Positions 7,539 to 12,373 of a DNA stretch of 13,355 nt are shown here, piece by piece (position 1 is the stretch's first letter; each line of letters begins with the position of its first letter). The stretch covers positions 1 to 13,355 of the forward strand of contig CATPCA010000092.1 in NCBI GenBank assembly GCA_955652545.1, read 5' to 3'. Made by a program: the position numbers and the translations under genes. Below the pieces are notes generated by a model. The model was not told the DNA's origin, did not search any database, and saw only the letters and a program-made list of their open reading frames with translations. This DNA comes from Candidatus Dormiibacterota bacterium (GTDB lineage Bacteria; Chloroflexota; Dormibacteria; UBA8260).

Positions 7539-7544
7539 ACGCTA
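7539..7544 (-). promoter_or_regulatory. Candidate near-leaderless -10 element of the ROK kinase gene
   Basis: TAGCGT on the minus strand is 10 nt before the ATG at 7528 and would leave a leader of only a few bases. It sits in the word GATCGCTAGCGT, close to GATCGCTATCCT and GATCGCTAGCCT found before the metallophosphatase and oxidoreductase genes. Confidence 0.35.
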
Positions 7545-7587
7545 GCGATCCCTCACCGCCGCGCGCACCGGTCGTAGCGGGCCTTCC

Positions 7588-7593
7588 TACAAT
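7588..7593 (+). promoter_or_regulatory. Leaderless -10 element of coaX
   Basis: TACAAT, five of six matches to the -10 consensus, ends exactly 7 nt before the coaX ATG at 7601, and no Shine-Dalgarno is present. This spacing puts transcription initiation on the start codon. The -35 position is GC-rich and not recognisable. Confidence 0.5.
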
Positions 7594-7600
7594 CCGCGCG

Positions 7601-8368
7601 ATGCTGCTCGCGGTCGACGTCGGCAACACGAACATCCTCGTCGGTGTGTTCGACGGCGAGCGCCTCGTCGCCGACTTCCGGCTGCACACCAACGAACGCT
7701 CCACCGGCGACGAGCTCGGGCTCGCCACCGGCGATCTCCTCCGCCGCCGCGGCATCGACCCCGCCGGCATCGACGCCGTCGCCGTCGCCAACGTGGTCCC
7801 ACCTCTGGCCCGAGCCGTCGACGAGATGTCGCGGGTGTATTTCGGGCGCGCCCCGCTGGTGGTCGGCCCCGGCATCCGCACCGGCGTGAGCATCCGCTAC
7901 GAGGATCCCCGCCTCGTCGGCGCCGACCGCATCGCCAACGCCCTCGCCGGTCGCCATCTCTATGGCGCGCCCGTGATCCTCCTCGACTTCGGCACCGCGA
8001 CCACCTTCGACTGCGTGTCGGCGGCAGGGGAGTACCTTGGCGGTGCCATGGCGCCCGGGATCCTGATCAGCCTCGACGCACTGGTCAGCCACGCGTCGAA
8101 GCTCAACCGGGTGGAGCTGACGGCGCCGCCGTCGGTGATCGGGCGCAGCCCGGCGGCGTCGATGCAGGCCGGTTTCGTGTTCGGGTACGTCGGCCTGGTC
8201 CAGGGGATCGTCGCGCGGATGCGTGCCGAAATGGGCGAGAGCGCCAAGGTGATCGCCACCGGTGGCCTCGCCGAGCTCTTCGCGCCGCTGATCCCCGAGA
8301 TCGAGGCGGTGGACGCGAACCTGACGCTCGTCGGACTTCGACTCATCCACGAGCTCAACACCGACTGA
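7601..8368 (+). CDS. coaX: Type III pantothenate kinase
   Basis: CoaX phosphorylates pantothenate, the first step of coenzyme A synthesis. The type III enzyme belongs to the ASKHA fold and is known to be insensitive to CoA feedback and to need a monovalent cation. The 255-residue product has the family landmarks in order: DVGNTN at residues 6-11 (phosphate loop), GPGIRTG at 89-95, VGADR at 107-111 with the catalytic aspartate D109, DFGTATTFD at 129-137, APGI at 151-154 and ATGG at 219-222. The frame stays open far upstream across the antisense of other genes, so the start must be chosen: ATG 7601 gives the standard N-terminus MLLAVDVGNTN and has the TACAAT element 7 nt before it. dus follows 37 nt downstream with its own -10-like hexamer. 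Confidence 0.96.
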   Translation: MLLAVDVGNTNILVGVFDGERLVADFRLHTNERSTGDELGLATGDLLRRRGIDPAGIDAVAVANVVPPLARAVDEMSRVYFGRAPLVVGPGIRTGVSIRYEDPRLVGADRIANALAGRHLYGAPVILLDFGTATTFDCVSAAGEYLGGAMAPGILISLDALVSHASKLNRVELTAPPSVIGRSPAASMQAGFVFGYVGLVQGIVARMRAEMGESAKVIATGGLAELFAPLIPEIEAVDANLTLVGLRLIHELNTD

Positions 8369-8390
8369 GGGCCGCTGCCCGCGCTGCCCG

Positions 8391-8396
8391 TAAGAT
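8391..8396 (+). promoter_or_regulatory. Candidate leaderless -10 element of dus
   Basis: TAAGAT lies 9 nt before the ATG at 8406, with no Shine-Dalgarno between. It would allow dus to be transcribed separately from coaX with almost no leader. The -35 is not recognisable. Confidence 0.4.
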
Positions 8397-8405
8397 CGAG
8401 CGATC

Positions 8406-9446
8406 ATGGCCCTCGCAGCACCGCCTCGCGCCGCCCTGCGCATCGGGACGCTCGAACTGTCCTCCCCGGTGCTGATCGCGCCGATGGTTGGCATCACCGA
8501 CGCGCCTTGCCGCCGGCTGGCCGTCGAGATGGGCGCCGGCCTGGTCTCGACAGAGATGGTGGCCAGCGAGGCGGTGGTGCGCAGCCTGGACGCCAGCCTG
8601 CACCTGCTCGATTTCCCGGTCGGCGTGGGCCCGGCTGGTGCGCAGCTGGTCGGGTGCGACCCCGCGGTGATGGCTGCTGCCGCCCAGGTCTGCGTCGAAC
8701 GCGGTGCGCGAACGGTCGACGTCAACCTCGGGTGCCCGGTCAGGAAGGTCGTCGGCCGAGGCAGTGGTGCCGCCCTGGCACGGGACGTCAGGGCGACGGC
8801 TGCTGTGCTCGCCGCCATGGTCGCCGCCGTCGACGTGCCGGTCACAGCCAAGATGCGGCTCGGCTGGGATGCCGGGAGCATCAACGCGCCCGAGCTGGCC
8901 CGCGCCCTGGCCGGCGTCGGTGTCGCCGCCGTCACCGTCCACGGGCGCACCCGCTGCCAGGGCTACGCCGGCGAGGCCGACTGGGCCGAGATCGCCCGCG
9001 TCAAGGAGGCCGTCGACATCCCCGTCATCGGCAGTGGTGACGTCGAGGACGTTCGGCTCATCGAGCGTCGTATCCGCAGCGGCGTCGTCGACGGCGTGGT
9101 GATCGCCCGCGGCATGCTCGGCAACTTCTGGCTGATCCGCCAGGCGACGCACCTGCTGGCCACCGGTGAGCTGCTCGCCGATCTCGACTTCGCCGAGCGG
9201 ATGGCGCTCTGCCGCCGCCATCTCGGACTGCTCATCGCGTACCACGGCCCCGAGCGAGCGCTGCGCATCGGCCGCAAGTACGTCGCCTGGTCGATCAAGG
9301 GCTGCAACGGCGCCGCCAGGCTGCGGGCGATGGTCCAGGACCTCGCCAGCCTCGCGGACCTCGACACCATCTTCGGGCTGGCGCTGGCCGCCGGGCTTGG
9401 CCCTGAGGGCTGGTACCGGCCCATCTTCACCAGCGGCGAGGGATGA
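8406..9446 (+). CDS. dusB: tRNA-dihydrouridine synthase (DusB-like)
   Basis: An FMN-dependent enzyme that reduces specific uridines of tRNA to dihydrouridine using NADPH. The TIM-barrel domain shows APMVGITDAPCRRL at residues 25-38, NLGCPVRKVVGRGSGAAL at 107-124 with the catalytic acid C110, TAKMRLGW at 147-154, HGRTRCQGY at 179-187, GSGDV at 209-213 and ARGMLGN at 234-240 (FMN phosphate). The C-terminal helical domain follows. Length (346) fits DusB. Subtype B rather than A or C rests on the CPxxKVxxxGxGAAL pattern and on the neighbourhood, because dusB near greA and lysS is a recurring bacterial arrangement. The gene starts at ATG 8406. Its stop overlaps the start of the small membrane protein by ATGA, so the two are translationally coupled. 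Confidence 0.93.
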   Translation: MALAAPPRAALRIGTLELSSPVLIAPMVGITDAPCRRLAVEMGAGLVSTEMVASEAVVRSLDASLHLLDFPVGVGPAGAQLVGCDPAVMAAAAQVCVERGARTVDVNLGCPVRKVVGRGSGAALARDVRATAAVLAAMVAAVDVPVTAKMRLGWDAGSINAPELARALAGVGVAAVTVHGRTRCQGYAGEADWAEIARVKEAVDIPVIGSGDVEDVRLIERRIRSGVVDGVVIARGMLGNFWLIRQATHLLATGELLADLDFAERMALCRRHLGLLIAYHGPERALRIGRKYVAWSIKGCNGAARLRAMVQDLASLADLDTIFGLALAAGLGPEGWYRPIFTSGEG

Positions 9447-9739
9447 GCGATTCGCGGCTCGGCGCCCCGGTCGAACTCCCGTGGTGGGTCGTCCCGCTAG
9501 CGCTGCCGCCGGCGCTGGTGGTCATCGGCGGGGTCGTTCTCGGCGCCCCTCCATGGGCTCACGTGCTCGCGGTGGTCTCGTCGCTGGCGGTGCTGGCAGC
9601 CCTGGCCACGGTGGCGACCAGGGTCACCAGCACCAGCATGCAGAGCGTCTGGATCAGCGCCGCATACGCCGTCTGGGTCTTCACCACCGTCACATGGGCA
9701 GTGGTGGTGGCCACCACCCCCACCTGCCACTGCGCGTGA
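9443..9739 (+). CDS. Small three-helix membrane protein, function unknown
   Basis: A 98-residue hydrophobic protein with no family that I recognise. Three membrane segments are evident: about residues 14-34 (WWVVPLALPPALVVIGGVVLG), 38-59 and 69-91. The loops are short and the N-terminus is cytoplasmic in length, without a cleavable signal. The C-terminal tail is TPTCHCA, with two cysteines around a histidine, which could be a metal or redox site or chance. The ATG overlaps the dus stop as ATGA, with GAGGG just before it, so it is probably made by re-initiation from the dus message. Base composition is like its neighbours. The coding claim rests on this coupling and on the clean hydrophobic periodicity. 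The stop codon lies inside a 14-bp palindrome. Confidence 0.68.
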   Translation: MSDSRLGAPVELPWWVVPLALPPALVVIGGVVLGAPPWAHVLAVVSSLAVLAALATVATRVTSTSMQSVWISAAYAVWVFTTVTWAVVVATTPTCHCA

Positions 9740-9749
9740 CCATGGTCAC
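9736..9749. repeat. 14-bp perfect palindrome over a stop codon
   Basis: GTGACCATGGTCAC is fully self-complementary and contains the TGA of the small membrane protein gene. It has no loop, so it suits a protein-binding dimer site better than an RNA hairpin. Chance is possible. Confidence 0.45.
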
Positions 9750-9845
9750 ACCGACAACGCAACGTTGCACGGAGTGCACAAAGTGACGCGCTCCAAGAGG
9801 TATCCCGGACGTCCCAGAAACGCAGGAGGTCGCAACGAAATCTGC

Positions 9846-9878
9846 ATGAACCAGCGGTGTCGAAGCCGACCCTGTTAA
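9846..9878 (+). CDS. Possible ten-codon leader peptide (MNQRCRSRPC)
   Basis: ATG at 9846 opens a ten-codon frame ending in TAA, with AGGAGGT upstream at 9824-9830. The gap of 15 nt is longer than normal for a Shine-Dalgarno, which counts against it. The peptide has three arginines and two cysteines. Its stop codon lies in the loop of a small CTGT/ACAG hairpin (9872-9883) that competes with the 9-bp long-range helix, an arrangement like an attenuator. It may equally be chance. Confidence 0.2.
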   Translation: MNQRCRSRPC

Positions 9879-9879
9879 G

Positions 9880-10102
9880 ACAGCCCCCGGCCCACCATCC
9901 GTCTCGACGACGACCCGGCCAAAGCGCCCGCCGCCCAATAGATATCCCCCCGCGAAGCGGAGCGGCGCACGAGGTGCGCCGAGGGGATGGGTGTACGTGG
10001 TCGAATTCACTTCGACCACGTGAGGGAAGGGGATCTGCCCCTTCCCTGTTAAAAAAGAGGGCGCCCCTGGCGTACCAGAGACGCCCCGAGAGGGGGGGCT
10101 GT
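9880..10102. repeat. Multi-hairpin domain closed by a 9-bp long-range helix
   Basis: ACAGCCCCC at 9880-9888 is the exact complement of GGGGGCTGT at 10094-10102. Between them are ATCCCC/GGGGAT (9944-9949 with 9983-9988) enclosing CCGC-GAA-GCGG (9950-9960) and GGCGCAC-GAG-GTGCGCC (9964-9980). Then come ACGTGGTCGAA with its complement (9995-10005 and 10011-10021, loop TTCAC) and GGGAAGGGG with its complement (10024-10032 and 10038-10046). All but a few pairs are Watson-Crick, so the fold could form on either strand. The word CCCTGTTAA occurs at 9870 and again at 10044. The region may be a structured RNA or a stack of GC-rich transcript ends. Confidence 0.6.
10051..10087 (-). terminator. Rho-independent terminator, minus strand
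   Basis: On the minus strand GGGGCGTCTCTGG pairs with CCAGGGGCGCCCT in a 13-bp stem (three of the pairs are G-U) with a TACG loop of the stable UNCG type. It is followed by C and six T. On the plus strand the same stem is preceded, not followed, by the homopolymer run, so it is directional. It is the only clear intrinsic terminator in the window, and no gene on that strand lies directly upstream. Confidence 0.82.
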
Positions 10103-10114
10103 GTCAGTCGATTC
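10051..10114 (-). ncRNA. Candidate minus-strand small RNA of about 64 nt
   Basis: A minus-strand promoter (TTGACC, 17 bp, TATCAT) predicts a transcript start near 10114, and a strong minus-strand intrinsic terminator ends at about 10051. There is no room for a protein. The RNA would start near GAATCGACTGACACAG, continue through a C-rich stretch and finish with the terminator hairpin. Its C-rich 5' part (ACAGCCCCC) could pair with purine-rich targets such as Shine-Dalgarno sequences, which is speculation. The coordinates depend on the promoter prediction. If the terminator leaks, the RNA would extend into the further hairpins to about 9880. Confidence 0.5.
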
Positions 10115-10120
10115 GCTCCG

Positions 10121-10149
10121 ATGATACCCGGGGTGTCACATCCGGTCAA
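10121..10149 (-). promoter_or_regulatory. Sigma-70 promoter pointing left from the greA control region
   Basis: Minus-strand TTGACC (10149-10144) and TATCAT (10126-10121) are separated by exactly 17 bp and match the consensus hexamers at five of six positions each. This is the best canonical promoter in the window. Nothing on the minus strand downstream of it encodes a convincing protein. The -35 lies in one arm of the 16-bp palindrome at 10145-10160, so a bound protein would block it. Confidence 0.65.
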
Positions 10150-10173
10150 CGAACGTTGACGATTCGTCACATC
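10135..10173. promoter_or_regulatory. Symmetric control site: 16-bp palindrome flanked by direct repeats
   Basis: GTCAACGAACGTTGAC (10145-10160) is a perfect inverted repeat with 7-bp arms and a 2-bp centre. It is flanked by two copies of GTCACATC, at 10135-10142 and 10166-10173, spaced 31 bp start to start, close to three helical turns. The palindrome covers the -35 of the minus-strand promoter and lies upstream of the greA -10. It looks like a regulator-binding site; the protein is unknown. Confidence 0.5.
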
Positions 10174-10193
10174 ACTGACAGGAAGGCCTCGCC

Positions 10194-10199
10194 TATACT
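10194..10199 (+). promoter_or_regulatory. -10 element of the greA promoter
   Basis: TATACT has five of six matches to the -10 consensus and predicts a transcript start near 10206 and a leader of about 55 nt to the greA ATG. At 17-bp spacing the -35 region reads ATCACT, which is poor; CTGACA (10175-10180) is a better hexamer but only 13 bp away. An activator bound at the nearby palindrome could compensate. Confidence 0.5.
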
Positions 10200-10260
10200 C
10201 CGGCGTCTCAATCCCGACCGGGGCGCTTTGCGGCCCGATGTTGGCGAGGTCGTGATCACC

Positions 10261-10722
10261 ATGGACAAACCGGTTCTGCTCACGCCCGAGGGGCAACAGA
10301 AGCTCGAGACAGAACTCGAGGAACTGCGCACCGTGCGCCGTGCGGAGATCGCGGAGCGCATCAAGTACGCCAAGGACTTCGGCGACATCTCGGAGAACGC
10401 CGAGTACGAGGATGCCAAGAACGAACAGGGCATGGTCGAGGGGCGCATTCTCACGCTGGAGAACATGCTCCGCAACGTCGTGCTCATCGAGGAGTCGAAG
10501 GACTCCAGCGTTGTGCGCGTCGGTTCCGAGGTGGAGCTGAAAGACGAGTTCGGCAAGCAGGTGTTCACCATCGTCGGACCGGCGGAGGTGGACGTCGCCA
10601 GCGGTCGCATATCGATGGAGTCGCCGGTTGGCAAGGCGCTCATCGGCCACCACAACGGCGAGTTGGTCGATGTGCAGAGCCCGGGCGGCCCGCGGCGCGT
10701 CAAGATCGTCCGCGTCTCCTGA
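10261..10722 (+). CDS. greA: Transcription elongation factor GreA
   Basis: GreA enters the secondary channel of RNA polymerase and stimulates cleavage of backtracked transcripts. The 153-residue product is close to the usual 158. The N-terminal coiled coil begins LTPEGQQKLETELEEL, and its tip carries GDISENAEYEDAKNEQG, which contains the conserved Asp and Glu that coordinate the catalytic magnesium. The C-terminal FKBP-like domain ends in SPVGKALIGHHNGELVDVQSPGG and KIVRV. ATG 10261 is chosen because it gives the standard N-terminus and has GAGGT 10 nt upstream. A longer in-frame start near 10156 would begin before the predicted promoter and is unlikely. lysS follows after 46 nt in the same direction, a common pairing in bacteria, and the two are probably co-transcribed. 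Confidence 0.96.
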   Translation: MDKPVLLTPEGQQKLETELEELRTVRRAEIAERIKYAKDFGDISENAEYEDAKNEQGMVEGRILTLENMLRNVVLIEESKDSSVVRVGSEVELKDEFGKQVFTIVGPAEVDVASGRISMESPVGKALIGHHNGELVDVQSPGGPRRVKIVRVS

Positions 10723-10768
10723 CGGCGCGGCGCCGTGGCCGCTGAGCAAAGTCCGAAGATAGGGCGCC

Positions 10769-12373
10769 ATGCCCGCCGATGACCTGACCGCCGAACGCAA
10801 ACGCAAGCTCGATGAGCTGGCCAAGCTCGGCGTGGCCGCATACAACGTCGATTTCTCGCCCACCGAAAGTCTCGACGGTGCCCGCCGCGTCCTCGCCTCG
10901 TTCGAAGCGCAGCCGGCTGCGCCCGCAGAGGGCGAGGATGCTGCCGAGGGGCCAGAGGTACGCGTCGCGGGGCGGGTGATGCGGTCCCGCGACCAGGGCA
11001 AGAGCTGGTGGGTGGACATCGAGGCCGAGGATGAGCGTCTCCAGGTGTGGCTGAAACTCGATCGTCTCGGCGATCAGCAATTCGCGGTGGTCCGTCTGCT
11101 CGACCTCGGCGACATCATCGGAGTGCGCGGACACGTGATGCGCACGCGCAAGGGTGAACCAACCATCGTCGCGGACGAGGTGACGCTGCTGGTCAAGTCC
11201 CTGCAATCGCCTCCTGAGAAGTACCACGGTCTCCAGGACCAGGAAACGAGGTACCGCAAGCGATATCTCGACCTCATGAGCAGCGTCGAGCAGCGGCGCC
11301 ACTTCGCAGCTCGCACCGCCGTGGTCCGCGCCCTGCGACGAACGCTCGACAACCGCGGGTTCCTGGAGACGGAGACACCCATCCTCCAGCCGATTCCCGG
11401 CGGCGGGCATGCGCGGCCGTTCGTGACCCACTGGAACGCCCTGCACACCGACGTCTACCTGCGCATCGCCATCGAGCTCCACCTCAAGCGGCTGCTCGTC
11501 GGCGGCTACCGGCGCGTCTACGAGATTGGTCGGGTGTTTCGCAACGAGGGTCTCTCACCACGCCACAACCCCGAATTCACGATGCTCGAGGCCTACGAGG
11601 CGTACACGGACTACAACGGGATGCGTGCGCTGACCGAGACATTGATCGTCGATGCCGCCACCGCTCTCGGTCCTCAGCAGGTCACCGACGACGGCGGCGG
11701 GAGCTTCCCCTGCGACGATCCGCTGCGACGCAGCTACGGTGGTCGCGAGCTGCTCCTGATCCCGCCGTTCCGCAGCGCGCGCATGGTCGACCTGGTCGCG
11801 CAGGCCTGCGGTTTCGATCCGCTCGACGAGTGGAACGAGCTGGCCGCCCGCGCCGGCACGCTCGGCGTGCAGCTGCCCCCCGGGGCTGGGCCGGGAACCG
11901 CGTTGTCAGAGATCTACGAGCAGCGCGTCGAGCCGGAGCTCTGGGACCCGACATTCGTCCTCGACTACCCCGCCGAGGTCTCGCCGCTGGCTCGCAAGCG
12001 CAGCGAGGATCACCGCTTCGTCGAGCGCTTCGAGCTGGTTGTCGCCGGCCGCGAGGTGGCCAACGCGTTCAGTGAGCTCAACGACCCCATCGACCAGCGT
12101 CTGCGCTTCGAGGATCAGGCCGCTCTCCGTGCCGCAGGCGACGACGAGGCCTTCCACCTCGACGAGGACTTCCTCGAGGCGATCGAGATGGGCATGCCTC
12201 CTGCCGGAGGACTCGGTGTCGGGGTGGATCGTCTGGTCATGCTGCTCACCGATGCCGCGTCGATCCGCGATGTGCTGCTGTTTCCCACCATGCGGCCCCG
12301 CCATCGCGACCTCCATCCGGACGACGCCCACCTCTCGCCGTCGCGCCGCGCGGAGGAGGACGGGACACCGTGA
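10769..12373 (+). CDS. lysS: Lysyl-tRNA synthetase, class II
   Basis: LysRS charges tRNA-Lys with lysine. The product of 534 residues is somewhat longer than the usual 490-510, with an acidic Ala/Glu-rich insert at about residues 48-62 and a C-terminal tail of 25 residues. The OB-fold anticodon-binding domain (VRVAGRVMRSRDQGKSWWVDI) comes first. The class II catalytic core then shows motif 1 with RGFLETETPIL at about 196-206, GGGHARPFVTHWNAL at 211-225, motif 2 with FRNEGLSPRHNPEFTMLE at 257-274, YPAEVSPLA at 400-408 and motif 3 with GLGVGVDRLVMLL at 481-493. The family segment LRIAPELYLKRL reads LRIAIELHLKRL; the lysine-contacting glutamate is kept. The ATG at 10769 has AGGG 8 nt before it. 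The TGA overlaps the serS GTG. Confidence 0.96.
   Translation: MPADDLTAERKRKLDELAKLGVAAYNVDFSPTESLDGARRVLASFEAQPAAPAEGEDAAEGPEVRVAGRVMRSRDQGKSWWVDIEAEDERLQVWLKLDRLGDQQFAVVRLLDLGDIIGVRGHVMRTRKGEPTIVADEVTLLVKSLQSPPEKYHGLQDQETRYRKRYLDLMSSVEQRRHFAARTAVVRALRRTLDNRGFLETETPILQPIPGGGHARPFVTHWNALHTDVYLRIAIELHLKRLLVGGYRRVYEIGRVFRNEGLSPRHNPEFTMLEAYEAYTDYNGMRALTETLIVDAATALGPQQVTDDGGGSFPCDDPLRRSYGGRELLLIPPFRSARMVDLVAQACGFDPLDEWNELAARAGTLGVQLPPGAGPGTALSEIYEQRVEPELWDPTFVLDYPAEVSPLARKRSEDHRFVERFELVVAGREVANAFSELNDPIDQRLRFEDQAALRAAGDDEAFHLDEDFLEAIEMGMPPAGGLGVGVDRLVMLLTDAASIRDVLLFPTMRPRHRDLHPDDAHLSPSRRAEEDGTP
12352..12360 (+). promoter_or_regulatory. Shine-Dalgarno of serS
   Basis: GGAGGAGGA lies inside the 3' end of lysS, 9 nt before the GTG at 12370. 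It supports this start and translation of serS from the lysS message. Confidence 0.65.

Larger units (their letters stand above)
9740..10260. other. 521-bp intergenic region rich in stable inverted repeats
   Basis: No credible protein gene lies between the dus operon and greA. The first part (9740-9870) holds a GCAACGTTGC palindrome, an AGGAGGT at 9824-9830 and a ten-codon frame at 9846-9878. From 9880 to 10102 there is a chain of strong stems: a three-way-junction-like unit at 9944-9988, an 11-bp hairpin at 9995-10021, a 9- to 10-bp hairpin at 10023-10047 and a 13-bp terminator stem at 10058-10087. A 9-bp complementarity, 9880-9888 with 10094-10102, encloses the whole set. The last part (10114-10260) holds divergent promoter elements and a symmetric control site. 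I compared it by eye with tmRNA, RNase P, SRP and 6S RNA and found no match. Confidence 0.7.

Noticed and set aside
5612..7600. Plus-strand open frame continuous with coaX and apparently encoding over 650 extra residues
   Set aside because: It is the antisense of the DegV and ROK genes, which have clear family motifs. The extension has no motifs and is Gly/Arg/Asp-rich as expected of a GC-rich shadow. The coaX start at 7601 is supported by family alignment and a -10 element.
7553..8950. Minus-strand open frame of 465 codons opposite coaX and dus
   Set aside because: It is antisense to two well-supported genes, with low-complexity Ala/Arg/Asp-rich translation and no motifs.
9740..9900. tmRNA-like words on the minus strand (GGGGGCTG, then GGCTTCGACA and GGTTCATGC)
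   Set aside because: The spacing between the words is too long, and no T-loop, acceptor partner or tag-reading frame is found downstream before the membrane protein gene.
9690..10019. 109-codon minus-strand frame starting inside the 11-bp hairpin
   Set aside because: No Shine-Dalgarno outside the stem, overlaps the small membrane protein gene, and the translation resembles nothing. It lies behind a strong terminator.
10095..10125. CAGTCGATTCGCTCC as a tRNA T-arm
   Set aside because: No matching anticodon arm, D arm or acceptor stem lies at the proper distance on either strand.
9857..10159. 100-codon plus-strand frame inside the hairpin region
   Set aside because: The translation is Arg/Pro-rich and passes through all the stems; no family, no good start signal. 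The codon content is explained by the inverted repeats.
10156..10260. Longer N-terminus for GreA
   Set aside because: The extra 35 codons would start upstream of the predicted TATACT promoter element and have no family match. ATG 10261 gives the normal GreA start.
9559..11019. Minus-strand open frame of 486 codons across the intergenic region and greA
   Set aside because: It runs antisense to greA, the start of lysS and the small membrane protein, crosses the terminator hairpins and shows no protein family.
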